From Aradus depressus (lineage: Eukaryota > Arthropoda > Insecta > Hemiptera > Aradidae): a stretch of 64,000 nt of DNA. Location of the stretch: NCBI GenBank assembly GCA_963662175.1, contig OY759217.1, positions 52,986,108 to 53,050,107 of the forward strand. Reading direction: 5' to 3'. The position numbers were made by a program, and so were the translations under genes. Every line of letters begins with the position of its first letter. Position 1 is the first letter of the stretch. The notes below the pieces were generated by a model. That model was not told the DNA's origin. It saw only the letters and a list, made by a program, of their open reading frames with translations, and ran no database searches. This document shows positions 19,628-30,286 of this stretch, piece by piece.

Positions 19628-20775
19628 CGTTGACTCTGTATTTGAGCTGGGGAAGTACATTGCCGTTGACTCTGTATTCGAGCTGGGGAAGTACATTGCC
19701 GTTGAATCTGTATTTGAGCTGGGGAAGTACATTGCCGTTGAATCTGTATTTGAGCTGGGGAAGTACATTGCCGTTGATTCTGTATTCGAGCTGGGGAAGT
19801 ACATTGCCGTTGATTCTGTATTCGAGCTGGGTAAGTACATTGCCGTTGAATCTGTATTTGAGCTGGGGAAGTACATTGCTGTTGACTCTGTATTCGAGCT
19901 GGGGAAGTACATTGCCGTTGACTCTGTATTCGAGCTGGGGAAGTACATTGCCGTTGATTCTGTATTCGAGCTGGGGAAGTACATTGCCGTTGACTCTGTA
20001 TTTGAGCTGTTGAAGTACATTGCCGTTGACTCTGTATTTGAGCTGGGGAAGTACATTGCCGTTGACTCTGTATTTGAGCTGGGGAAGTACATTGCCGTTG
20101 ACTCTGTATTCGAGCTGGGGAAGTACATTGCCGTTGAATCTGTATTTGAGCTGGGGAAGTACATTGCCGTTGATTCTGTATTCGAGCTGGGGAAGTACAT
20201 TGCCGTTGATTCTGTATTCGAGCTGGGTAAGTACATTGCCGTTGAATCTGTATTTGAGCTGGGGAAGTACATTGCTGTTGACTCTGTATTCGAGCTGGGG
20301 AAGTACATTGCCGTTGACTCTGTATTCGAGCTGGGGAAGTACATTGCCGTTGATTCTGTATTCGAGCTGGGGAAGTACATTGCCGTTGACTCTGTATTTG
20401 AGCTGTTGAAGTACATTGCCGTTGACTCTGTATTTGAGCTGGGGAAGTACATTGCCGTTGACTCTGTATTTGAGCTGGGGAAGTACATTGCCGTTGACTC
20501 TGTATTCGAGCTGGGGAAGTACATTGCCGTTGACTCTGTATTTGAGCTGGGGAAGTACATTGCCGTTGTCTCTGTATTTGAGCTGGGGAAGTACATTGCC
20601 GTTGACTCTGTATTTGAGCTGGGTAAGTACATTGCCGTTGACTCTGTATTTGAGCTGGGGAAGTACATTGCCGTTGATTCTGTATTCGAGCTGGGGAAGT
20701 ACATTGCCGTTGATTCTGTATTCGAGCTGGGGGAAGTACATTGCCGTTGACTCTGTATTTGAGCTGGGGAAGTAG
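19628..20775 (+). repeat. 36-bp minisatellite with 396-bp higher-order period, about 32 copies
   Basis: The unit is tgactctgtattcgagctgg plus ggaagtacattgccgt. Marker variants repeat exactly 11 units apart: gagctgttgaag at 20004 and 20400, attgctgttg at 19877 and 20273, and gagctgggtaag at 19828 and 20224. This shows duplication of an 11-unit block. Long open frames exist on both strands because the unit is a multiple of three without stops. None has a start context or domain suggesting a gene. Confidence 0.93.
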
Positions 20776-20955
20776 CCTTGACAGGTGCTGGCATACAGCG
20801 GAAGGAAACAGCGCTAAGGTCCAATTTGACTGCTGCTGACATCTAGCCGTGAGATCCAGAACTATTTGGACCAAACAGCGTTACGTTACGGTTTTTCCTG
20901 GTTGACCCCTATCGCCCAGGCGTCCCATAAGAAGCATAGCTTCAACATAGTTTCA
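20776..20955. other. Spacer; no gene seen
   Basis: Short unique sequence between two arrays, including ggttgacccctatcgccc and gaagcatagcttcaac. Confidence 0.5.
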
Positions 20956-22616
20956 AAATGAATTTGAGCGGAGGGGAAGTGATCATTAAATACGTGTCCA
21001 TAAGAAAGTCTTGTTACGGCCACGTCAGACGTATAAAAATTAATTTGAGCGGAGGGGAAGTGATCATTAAATACGTGTCCATAAGAAAGTCTTGTTATGG
21101 CCACGTCAGACGTATAAAAATTAATTTGAGCGGAGGGGAAGTGATCATTAAATACGTGTCTTTAAGAAAGTCTTGTTATGGCCACGTCAGACGTAAAAAA
21201 ATTAATTTGAGCGGAGGGGGAAGTGATCATTAAATACGTGTCTTTAAGAAAGTCTTGTTATGGCCACGTCAGACGTATAAAAATTAATTTGAGCGGAGGG
21301 GAAATGATCATTAAATACGTGTCTTTAAGAAAGTCTTGTTATGGCCACGTCAGACGTATAAAAATTAATTTGAGCGGAGGGGGAAGTGATCATTAAATAC
21401 GTGTCTTTAAGAAAGTCTTGTTATGGCCACGTCAGACGTATAAAAATTAATTTGAGCGGAGGGGAAATGATCATTAAATACGTGTCTTTAAGAAAGTCTT
21501 GTTATGGCCACGTCAGACGTATAAAAATTAATTTGAGCGGAGGGGAAGTGATCATTAAATACGTGTCTTTAAGAAAGTCTTGTTATGGCCACGTCAGACG
21601 TATAAAAATTAATTTGAGCGGAGGGGAAATGATCATTAAATACGTGTCTATAAGAAAGTCTTGTTATGGCCACGTCAGACGTATAAAAATTAATTTGAGC
21701 GGAGGGGAAGTGATCGTTAAATACGTGTCTTTAAGAAAGTCTTGTTATGGCCACGTCAGACGTATAAAAATTAATTTGAGCGGAGGGGAAGTGATCATTA
21801 AATACGTGTCTTTAAGAAAGTCTTGTTATGGCCACGTCAGACGTATAAAAATTAATTTGAGCGGAGGGGAAATGATCATTAAATACGTGTCTTTAAGAAA
21901 GTCTTGTTATGGCCACGTCAGACGTATAAAAATTAATTTGAGCGGAGGGGAAATGATCATTAAATACGTGTCTTTAAGAAAGTCTTGTTATGGCCACGTC
22001 AGACGTATAAAAATTAATTTGAGCGGAGGGGAAGTGATCATTAAATACGTGTCTTTAAGAAAGTCTTGTTATGGCCACGTCAGACGTATAAAAATTAATT
22101 TGAGCGGAGGGGAAATGATCATTAAATACGTGTCTATAAGAAAGTCTTGTTATGGCCACGTCAGACGTATAAAAATTAATTTGAGCGGAGGGGAAGTGAT
22201 CATTAAATACGTGTCTTTAAGAAAGTCTTGTTATGGCCACGTCAGACGTATAAAAATTAATTTGAGCGGAGGGGAAATGATCATTAAATACGTGTCTTTA
22301 AGAAAGTCTTGTTATGGCCACGTCAGACGTATAAAAATTAATTTGAGCGGAGGGGAAATGATCATTAAATACGTGTCTTTAAGAAAGTCTTGTTATGGCC
22401 ACGTCAGACGTATAAAAATTAATTTGAGCGGAGGGGAAATGATCATTAAATACGTGTCTTTAAGAAAGTCTTGTTATGGCCACGTCAGACGTATAAAAAT
22501 TAATTTGAGCGGAGGGGAAATGATCATTAAATACGTGTCTTTAAGAAAGTCTTGTTATGGCCACGTCAGACGTATAAAAATTAATTTGAGCGGAGGGGAA
22601 ATGATCATTAAATACG
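20956..22616 (+). repeat. 81-bp minisatellite, about 20-21 copies
   Basis: The unit includes aaatacgtgtctttaagaaa, gtcttgttatggccacgtca and aatttgagcggaggggaa. Copies differ mainly at gaagtgatc/gaaatgatc and gtcttta/gtctata. A one-base insertion (agggggaagt) occurs near 21216 and 21379. The 447-codon frame at 21386-22729 has a strict 27-residue period and is a product of unit length. Confidence 0.93.
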
Positions 22617-22631
22617 TGACTTCAAGAATGT

Positions 22632-22905
22632 TTCTCAACCTGAGATTACATAAGGATTTGCTTATCCCTTCCTTCCCACAACCTGAAATTACATATGGAT
22701 TTCCTTATCCCTTCCCTCCCACAACCTGAGATTACATATGGATTTCGTTATCCCTTCCCACCTACAACCTGAGATTACATAACGATTTCCTTATTCCTTC
22801 CCTCCCACAACCTGAAATTACATATGGATTTCCTTATCCCTTCCGACCTACAAGCTGAGATTACATAACGATTTGCTTATCCCTTCCCTCCCACAATCTG
22901 AAAAT
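22632..22905 (+). repeat. 46-47-bp tandem repeat, about 6 copies
   Basis: Units of the form cacaacctgagattacatat followed by ggatttccttatcccttccc. It begins directly at the end of the 81-bp array. Confidence 0.88.
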
Positions 22906-23107
22906 ACTATATTTTCTCCGCATATTTCCTTTTTATCAAATATTCTTTTCCTATATTCACATATCACTCTTTAATATTGTGCGAAGTTTCAAAGTTTAAG
23001 TAATATAGGTTAAGGACAGTAATATAGGTGGAGGTTAAAAAAAAGTTCTTGTACCTATATACTTAATATAGGAACTTTTATATATATGTATAAAATGTAA
23101 AAAAAAA
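22906..23107. other. AT-rich spacer; no gene seen
   Basis: Contains a near-repeat of taatataggt (23002-23030) and otherwise nothing recognisable. Confidence 0.5.
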
Positions 23108-23140
23108 TTAATGTAGCAAAATTCCAAATGGAGCTACCAC

Positions 23141-23296
23141 CAGTTATCTTCCAACCGCTGTGCTGTGTGGGTGGATGAACCACTGATGATGACGCTGTTG
23201 CGTCGAAAACCGGTTCTGGTATAAATAAAACAGTGGGAAGACAACGTCTTTTATTTCTATTAGAAATCTCGTCCCACAACATCTTACTATCACATA
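23141..23296 (+). mobile_element. 156-bp insertion with 11-bp target duplication, Penelope-like or related ribozyme-bearing element
   Basis: Flanked by ggagctaccac at 23130-23140 and 23297-23307. It interrupts the left arm of the hairpin repeat while the right arm is intact, so the empty site is known. Inside are a hammerhead-like motif (23179-23220), aataaaacagtggga, and an inverted pair gtggga...tcccac. Hammerhead ribozymes of this minimal type are described in the terminal regions of Penelope-like retroelements; assignment to that group is inference. Confidence 0.6.
23179..23220 (+). ncRNA. Candidate minimal hammerhead ribozyme
   Basis: The catalytic core CTGATGA is at 23183-23189. Stem II is gacg (23191-23194), loop ctgttg and cgtc (23201-23204). 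The conserved GAAA begins at 23205. The next bases aaccggtt (23208-23215) are self-complementary and form stem III, followed by the predicted cleavage-site C (23216), so cleavage is expected after 23216. Stem I is acca (23179-23182) pairing with tggt (23217-23220). All invariant core positions that I can check are present. The tiny palindromic stem III fits hammerheads that act as dimers. Activity is not shown. Confidence 0.75.
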
Positions 23297-23459
23297 GGAG
23301 CTACCACAGTTTCAATTTTATTTTTTTACAAAAAATATTGTTTACAATTACCCATTTTAATTACCACATTACATTTTAATGGGTAATTGTAAACAATATT
23401 TTTTGTAAAAAAATAAAATTGAAACTGTGGTAGCTCCATTTGGAAATTTGCTACATTAT

Positions 23460-23997
23460 TATTTTTTTTTAAATTGACGTGACCGTAACAGGGCTTATTT
23501 ATTTCAACCACGCTTTCAATACTTCAAGGAAACATATTTCAGAATGAAACGATGAACTGCAAATATACTAAAGGATAATAGTTCGCGAATATACTAACGG
23601 ATAATAGTTCGCGAATATACCAGCGGATAATAGTTCGCAAATAACCTTGAATTCGAAATAAATATTTTTTTTTTGTTTTTTTTTTGGTCTTATGTACGAT
23701 GCATATTAGCCATGTTATTGTGTTACCTAAGGCCAATGCTCTTCCCCAGCGCTAATTAATTCACTATCTCTGAAAAATAATCTACTGATTTGGTTGAAAA
23801 CTAATAGATGTCTAACTGAGGGACATGTGAATGCTCGCAGTACTGAGTTACCTGTTGGTCAGTACCAGTATATCGACAGTTGTTTTCTTTTTGTGTTAAT
23901 TCCCCCCTTCCTGGGCTGAAAGTCTGGAGTTCTGGATGTACATATAACATTTCGTGTTGATATATTCATTATGTCGGCAGTTATTGAGTTCACGGAC
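23460..23997. other. AT-rich sequence; 28-bp x3 tandem repeat at about 23558-23642; no gene seen
   Basis: Three copies of ggataatagttcgc.aatata. Near 23476 lies tgacgtgaccgtaacagggctt, a reverse-strand relative of the 81-bp unit's core. Confidence 0.6.
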
Positions 23998-24014
23998 ACA
24001 CACACACACACACG

Positions 24015-24053
<39 letters not shown>
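23998..24053 (+). repeat. (AC)n/(CG)n microsatellite
   Basis: Alternating ac with a gcgcgcgc centre, ending exactly where the retrotransposon fragment starts. Confidence 0.95.
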
Positions 24054-24057
<4 letters not shown>

Positions 24058-25721
24058 TCTTAGAGATGTACAACGCATGCCTCAGGGAGGGAATATTCCC
24101 AGAACCATGGAAGAGGCAGAGACTAGTGCTCATTCCCAAGGGGAAAAGGCCTCCAGACGAGCCATCGTCATACCGCCCTCTCTGCATGTTGGATAGTGCT
24201 GCCAAAGTCCTGGAGCGAATCCTATTGGACAGACTTGAGGAAACCATAGGCGACGGACTCTCTGAGAACCAGCACGGTTTTAGGAAGGCTCGATCGACGC
24301 TGAACGCAGTGAATTCGGTGACAAACATCGCTAAGGAAGCGATCTCTGGCAAACGATGGAAAGGCGGTAGCAAACACTACTGCCTTGTAGCTACACTGGA
24401 CGTCAAGAATGCCTTTAATTCAGCCAGATGGGACTGCATCTGGAAAGCACTAGGGAGATATAGCGTGCCACGTTACCTCAAGAAGATAGTCGCCGATTAC
24501 TTCCATAACAGGGTGCTAATTTATGAGACGCAGAATGGAGTCGAAAAGTATAATGTGACGGGCGGCGTTCCCCAGGGATCGGTACTCGGACCATTCATGT
24601 GGAACGTGATGTACGATCTCTTATTGAGACTGCCGCTACCAGCGAACGTTAAGCTAGTGGCGTTTGCAGATGACGTGGCAGTCGTCATTACTGATAAGAC
24701 CCTGGACGAAGTAAATAGCGACTTCGAGTATGTCATGGTACTCATCCATGAGTGGATGAAGTCAGTAGGCCTACAACTGGCAGAACATAAGACGGAGACA
24801 GTCTTGATAACGAGCAGGAAAAAGAGGGAGACCATCACCCTTGAGGTTGGTGACCATGCCATCCCGTCCCAACCTTACATCCGCTACCTCGGTATTATGT
24901 TGGATGCAAGGCTATCCTTCAAGTATCACATCGAGCAAGCCAGCAAAAAGGCCGCGAACATCAATGCAGCACTGTCCCGGATAATGCCTAACGCGGGTGG
25001 ACCAAGACAAGTAGCGAGAAGGTTGCTGGCTTCAGTTACCTCCTCAGTACTGCTCTACGGAGCTCCAATCTGGTCAGAAGCCCTTAAGGTGGCAACGTAC
25101 CGAAGCAAGACGGCGGCTGTGCATCGGATAGCTGCAATAAGAGTGACGGCCGCATTTCGCACCGTGTCCGGTGATGCTGTGTGCGTCATAGCTGGAATGC
25201 CCCCGATAGACATCACTGCGGAAGAGCGCCAGAGGCTTTATCTGCGACTCACGACCGATCAAGCAGAAAAAATACAGATCCGAGAGGAAGAAAGGAAAAC
25301 CAGCCTGCAACAGTGGCAAACAAGGTGGAAAAATTCACCGAATGGCAAGTGGACCCGCCGATTAATATTGAATATTGAGAAGTGGGTAAACCGGCCCCAC
25401 GGTGAAGTAGGGTACTACCTGACCCAACTGCTGTCTGGGCACGGGTGTTCCCGGGCATACCTGTTCAGATTTAAACGAGTAGAAGACCCGGACTGTCCAC
25501 ACTGCTGCGGAGCAAGGGAAGATGTTGAGCACATATTCTTCCAGTGTGCTCGCTTCAGCGAGGAGCGTCATGAGCTCGAAGGAGTTCTAGGTGAGCCGCT
25601 CACGCCGGAGACCCTAGTGAGCTGCATGCTGGAGTCGCAGGAGAAGTGGACTGCAGTCGGCGGGTATGCTGCGGAAGTCCTCAGGAAGCTCCGAGAGATG
25701 GAGAAGCGTGGAATTGAGTAA
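24054..25721 (+). CDS. Reverse transcriptase (ORF2 C-terminal part), R1 clade
   Basis: A 555-codon open frame. The start codon shown is a chance ATG at the microsatellite junction; the true protein began further upstream. Motifs in order are SSYRPLCMLDSAAKVLERIL, ENQHGFRKARST, VATLDVKNAFNSARWD (motif A aspartate), GGVPQGSVLGP (about 24561-24592), and AFADDVAVV (FADD at 24663-24674, the catalytic aspartates), then YIRYLGIMLDARLSF. A C-terminal CCHC zinc motif follows (CPHC at 25494-25505, then H and C by about 25546), typical of R1-type ORF2. The protein would make cDNA at the nicked target. The upstream apurinic-like endonuclease is absent, so this copy cannot move on its own. Confidence 0.93.
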
Positions 25722-25940
25722 TGCTTAGTTGACTTTGAGGGAGAGCGTCAGCTAGAGCCTCCCCCGTGAAGTAATGCGTGATGGCGGTTCCACGGGGATA
25801 ATGAGGCAGGAAAGGATACAGGGAGGTGTTTTTTAGTGAGTTGTCCCAATGAGGGAGACTCTCACACTGTCCAGTGACTACTGTCATCTTGTCATATGTT
25901 CGCCTATTAAAGGTTTTTCACCTCCCTCCGCACAAAAAAA
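25722..25940 (+). other. 3' untranslated region and A tail of the R1-clade element
   Basis: Follows TAA-type termination at 25719-25721 and ends ctccctccgcacaaaaaaaa before AC repeats. It shows no frame of its own. Confidence 0.75.
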
Positions 25941-26022
25941 ACACACACACACACTCTCTCTCTCTCTCACACACACTCTCTCTCACACACTCACACACAC
26001 TCACACAAACAAACACAAACAC
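25941..26022 (+). repeat. (AC)n(TC)n microsatellite
   Basis: cacacacacacactctctct and similar runs, continuing the microsatellite into which the R1-clade element is set. Confidence 0.95.
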
Positions 26023-26690
26023 ATAAAACATCATTTTTCATTTATGGATTCAGGGGTTCGGAAAATATGAAATTCCCGCTAATACTTATATATCGAATTT
26101 TTGACCGAATTGCCTCTGAATAATTTACCTATTGATGTTTAACCAAATCTGTCAGTTAGTTTTAGAGGGAGAGCGACAACTTGATTGGCCGTCCATGATT
26201 GATGATTTCAACGTATAGCAGCACACTATTTGTGTAATAACCCTGTAAAATATTGATAATTATGAAGAGACAAACCTGTTGAAGGTAGACCTGGTTGACA
26301 AGAGAGAAAGTGACGAGGAGCCTGAAACAGGTGGGTTAAATACAGACACTGTACCTCACGAGAGACACGTTGGCCAATCAGATGACTCCCTTGTAGCGTC
26401 AGAGACACGTTGGCCAATCAGATCACTCCACGGGCACCCTTCCAAAGTTGGACAATTTAAACAAAGAATACGTGACGAACGTATAATGTAAAAATGAAGA
26501 TGGCTTATTTCGTGAGAATTGATCATTTACGGGTTGCAAAATAAAAATGACTCAACTCTCACATGTTTTATTATTACATACTTTTTTAGCTTTCGAGGTT
26601 GTTTTCAAAGAATGTAACAAACATTTTCAACTGTAGCTAGCTTTTTAGCGGTTGATCGGATTTTCATGAAATTTCACATCTAGCATCCTC
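26023..26690. other. Dispersed noncoding repeat remnants; 52-bp duplication at about 26355-26460
   Basis: The piece aaattcccgctaatacttat with tcgaatttttgaccgaattg belongs to the dispersed family seen right of 49500. cagagacacgttggccaatcagat occurs twice (near 26361 and 26401). No gene seen. Confidence 0.6.
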
Positions 26691-26693
26691 ATA

Positions 26694-26865
26694 CGTCTGT
26701 ATTCTACGTCTGTATTCTACGTCTGTATTCTACGTCTGTATTCTACGTCTGTATTCTACGTCTGTATTCTACGTCTGTATTCTACGTCTGTATTCTACGT
26801 CTGTATTCTACGTCTGTATTCTACGTCTGTATTCTACGTCTGTATTCTACGTCTGTATTCTACGC
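26694..26865 (+). repeat. 13-bp tandem repeat, about 13 copies
   Basis: Perfect repetition of tacgtctgtattc. It starts directly after gaaatttcacatctagcatc, the core of the dispersed repeat family. Confidence 0.95.
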
Positions 26866-27504
26866 ATTCGTGAATAACATTTTAATACTTTTTATTATAA
26901 TTAAAAAAAAAAATTATACATATTGTATAAGAAAGTATTGTAATCGTGTGAAAATCCGAGATCGAGGATTCAACGCATTTTCATGTATCAAGATCCTCCG
27001 AATACGTTTTGAGCATTTTCGCGATATCTGTCTCTGCGTGTGTGTTTAGATCTGATTAGATTTTGGCCGAAATCGGACGAAAATTGAGACCACTTCACTC
27101 CGGGGCCTAAGATACCGCTTATCTTTATGACCTAATCAAATATTTTTTTCGAGTAATAGTTGTAGAGGAAATTGAAAGACATATTTTATATAGAATACGA
27201 TTTTTCGCAGGTCGTCCGGTTTTTGCGATACATGCCAAAAACCGACCTGAAATCTAGCTTTGAAACACATATTTTTAGACGTTTCATGCCGAAAACTTAT
27301 AAGGAACAACTTTGTGTTAACTCACACAAGGAAGTGAGTATTTTAATCGTGTGAAAATCCGAGATCGAGTTTTCAACGAATTTTCACGTTTCAAGTTTCC
27401 CTGAATTCTGACTTCGGGCTTTGATACTAACGTCAAATGATGGATTTGATCGTTTTGAATTAAAAGGTGGAGTCGCTAATGAAAAACTATCCGATATATT
27501 AATA
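26866..27504. other. Noncoding; 75-bp direct repeat pair
   Basis: taatcgtgtgaaaatccgag with atcgag.nttcaacg.atttt occurs at about 26940 and 27342, some 400 bp apart. No gene seen. Confidence 0.6.
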
Positions 27505-27650
27505 CAATAGCAGTATTACCCGGCGTTGCCCTGGGAACTTTGACTTTTTTCCATTGTATCTCATGTCATTTCTTCGACAGTAGGTACAATCCTGAATTTG
27601 CAATTTTCAATTATTCACATGGAATTAGGTATATTGTCAAATCCAGGAAA
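27505..27650 (+). repeat. Dispersed repeat family with CCCGG hairpin, copy 2
   Basis: agcagtattacccggcgttg, cctgggaactttgactttt, then ttcgacagta and caattttcaattattcaca, matching copies 1 and 3 in order. Confidence 0.72.
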
Positions 27651-28651
27651 AAGGCAATAAATAATGTTTATTGTTTTGGTATGAAAACAAATTCAAAGCT
27701 GAGTAGCGGCTAGGGATTGCAATCCAGCGGCATTTTCAATCCAGCTGGATTAATGCTGGATCCAGCATTAATCGATTTTTCAAAGAAATGAAACAATTTT
27801 TTTTTAAACTCTGGAAACTTTAATAACTAACTACCTACATTTACATCACATATTCGTTTTTAGTTATAACTAATTTTTGGTGTTAGTTAAGTACTCTAAT
27901 AGTAAGTAATAGTTACGAGTATTATAATTATTATTAATTATCAGAATACAACCATAAATCTCAATGGTGAAAGTTGGCCTTTGTCAACAATTATTTTAGT
28001 GCGACGTTTTTATAAAGAGTTTTTAAATTTTGTACAGAAGATTAATTTTGATGAACTATACCTAACATTTTTTTCTAAATTATTGTATGTCAAATTCAAA
28101 ATTAAGTTGTGTAAAAGCAAGTAATATACATATGGCGCATGCAGGTAAATATATTCCCTTCCAGTAGGGATACTACTGGATGGAAATCGAAAAAAAAATA
28201 AATAAAATAAATAAATAAATCACATAAATTGACATGCTAGAAATCTGAAATAGCTATTCAATTACCTATTTCACTATAGTCTCAGTTTCTCAGTCTCACT
28301 AATTTTCAAAATAAAATTGCGTAACCCGCTTGTAAAATCTTTAGTTAACTCTTATTACTTTACAAGTAAAACTAATAATATAATTTAAGACTTGACTTTT
28401 CTTTTAAAGAATGAAGCCAATCAATAAGGTAACAGTTTTTTTTTTACTTTTCTGAAAGTAAGATCTCAAGAAACAAATGTTATTGATGGTGTTATCTCCC
28501 AGCCTACTTCTTAAAGTACTGCATATATACCCGGCTGCAGAAAAGGCTCTACGCTGGTTGGTTTGAGAGTCATCAAATAATCATAAATTAAAGTTAAGTT
28601 TTCAGCTCTTACTCCCTCACTTTCATGAGGTGCCATTTCTTTCTTCAATAT
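27651..28651. other. AT-rich; possible hAT-like MITE end at 27712; no gene seen
   Basis: At 27712 tagggattgcaatccagc is followed by alternating ccagc and gctgga motifs. Near 28160 an agtagggatactactggatgg piece could be the other end. This is weak. The remainder is AT-rich, with a (aaat)n tract near 28195. Confidence 0.35.
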
Positions 28652-29908
28652 CTGTGCTGAACAACGCTTGGCAACCCAGCTAGTATGTGCTGACCAACGC
28701 TTGGTAACCCAGCTATTATGTGCCTTGGATCGACGAACACCCCAGCTAGTAAGTGCTTAGCAACGCTAGTGACCACAGCTAGTATTTGCCGTGCTACAGT
28801 GGTCACCCAGCTGCTATGTGCCGAGGAAAGGTGGTACATAATTAGGAATATAGGAACGTTGGGGTCCATAGCTAGCTAGTATGTGCCTTGGATCGGCGAA
28901 CACCCCAGCTAGTAAGTGCTTAGCAACGCTAGTGACCACAGCTAGTATTTACCGTGCTACAGTGGTCACCCAGCTGCTATGTGCCGAGGAAAGGTGGTAC
29001 ATAATTAGGAATATAGGAACGTTGGGGTCCATAGCTAGCTAGTATGTGCCTTGGATCGGCGAACACCCCAGCTAGTAAGTGCTTAGCAACGCTAGTGACC
29101 ACAGCTAGTATTTGCCGTGCTACAGTGGTCACCCAGCTGCTATGTGCCGAGGAAAGGTGGTACATAATTAGGAATATAGGAACGTTGGGGTCCATAGCTA
29201 GCTAGTATGTGCCTTGGATCGGCGAACACCCCAGCTAGTAAGTGCTTAGCAACGCTAGTGACCACAGCTAGTATTTACCGTGCTACAGTGGTCACCCAGC
29301 TGCTATGTGCCGAGGAAAGGTGGTACATAATTAGGAATATAGGAACGTTGGGGTCCATAGCTAGCTAGTATGTGCCTTGGATCGGCGAACACCCCAGCTA
29401 GTTAGTGCTTAGCAACGCTAGTGACCACAGCTAGTATTTACCGTGCTACAGTGGTCACCCAGCTGCTATGTGCCGAGGAAAGGTGGTACATAATTAGGAA
29501 TATAGGAACGTTGGGGTCCATAGCTAGCTAGTATGTGCCTTGGATCGGCGAACACCCCAGCTAGTAAGTGCTTAGCAACGCTAGTGACCACAGCTAGTAT
29601 TTACCGTGCTACAGTGGTCACCCAGCTGCTATGTGCCGAGGAAAGGTGGTACATAATTAGGAATATAGGAACGTTGGGGTCCATAGCTAGCTAGTATGTG
29701 CCTTGGATCGGCGAACACCCCAGCTAGTAAGTGCTTAGCAACGCTAGTGACCACAGCTAGTATTTACCGTGCTACAGTGGTCACCCAGCTGCTATGTGCC
29801 GAGGAAAGGTGGTACATAATTAGGAATGTAGGAACGTTGGGGTCCATAGCTAGCTAGTATGTGCCTTGGATCGGCGAACACCCCAGCTAGTAAGTGCTTA
29901 GCAACGCT
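28652..29908 (-). repeat. 163-bp tandem repeat, about 7.7 copies, built of 39-bp-like subunits
   Basis: Successive gctagctagtatgtgccttg anchors are 163 bp apart (28871, 29034 and on). Copies are nearly identical. Inside each, cagctagtaagtgc.tagcaacg subunits correspond, on the minus strand, to the 39-bp unit of 2040-2342. Short open frames with a 13-residue period are by-products. Confidence 0.9.
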
Positions 29909-30286
29909 GCCTTCTTTGTCTGTGTGTGTGTGTCTGTTTGTGGCATCGTAGCTCCAAGACGGCTGAACGGACTTGAAAGCGGTTTTTTGATTTAAAAACT
30001 GGTATTTGCAAGATGGTTCTTAGCCATGTTTAGTGGAAATCGGGTGTGCCGTTTCCAAGATTTTCAGGTTTCACCAGAGCCTGTGTAGGGATCTCGGCCT
30101 CTGTTACAGCTAGAGACTTGGAGTTTGAGCTCAAATGTTTATAAGGCCAAGTGGTCTTCCCCCCAAGCCCTTCAAGCTTTATTCCTTGTCAATCATTGAT
30201 AAAAAAAAATATTTTTTGGGTCTGTTTTTTTTATTTTAATTTAACTTTTTTAATAATTTTTCATACTTTATTTATTAATACGCAGT
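29909..30286. repeat. Dispersed noncoding repeat body
   Basis: tttgtctgtgtgtgtgtgtc followed by gctccaagacggctgaacgg, a type of tail common in invertebrate dispersed repeats. It directly continues the 163-bp array. Confidence 0.55.

Larger units (their letters stand above)
23108..23459. repeat. Foldback (hairpin) repeat with about 90-bp arms, left arm split by an insertion
   Basis: The left arm is 23108-23140 plus 23297-23356. The right arm, 23379-23459, is its reverse complement with very few mismatches (atgggtaattgtaaacaata, then ttttttgtaaaaaaataaaa, then tgtggtagctcc). The loop is about 22 bp. The long perfect stem suggests a MITE or a recent inverted duplication. Confidence 0.85.
24054..25940 (+). 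mobile_element. R1-clade non-LTR retrotransposon, 5'-truncated, set in AC microsatellites
   Basis: The element comprises an open reverse-transcriptase frame, a 215-bp 3' untranslated region and a short A tail (caaaaaaaa). AC repeats lie on both sides (23998-24053; 25941 onward). The 5' part, including the endonuclease, is missing. Some R1-clade lineages (Waldo, Mino) are known to insert into AC-type microsatellites, which fits. No frameshift is seen in the remaining 1.67 kb, so the copy is relatively young. Confidence 0.88.

Noticed and set aside
19577..20874. Frames of 384-426 codons on the minus strand and 246 on the plus strand
   Set aside because: They are the same 36-bp minisatellite read in different frames; a unit of 12 codons without stops stays open automatically.
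23859..24373. Frames with long runs of VCVCVC or THTHTH
   Set aside because: Translation of the AC microsatellite.
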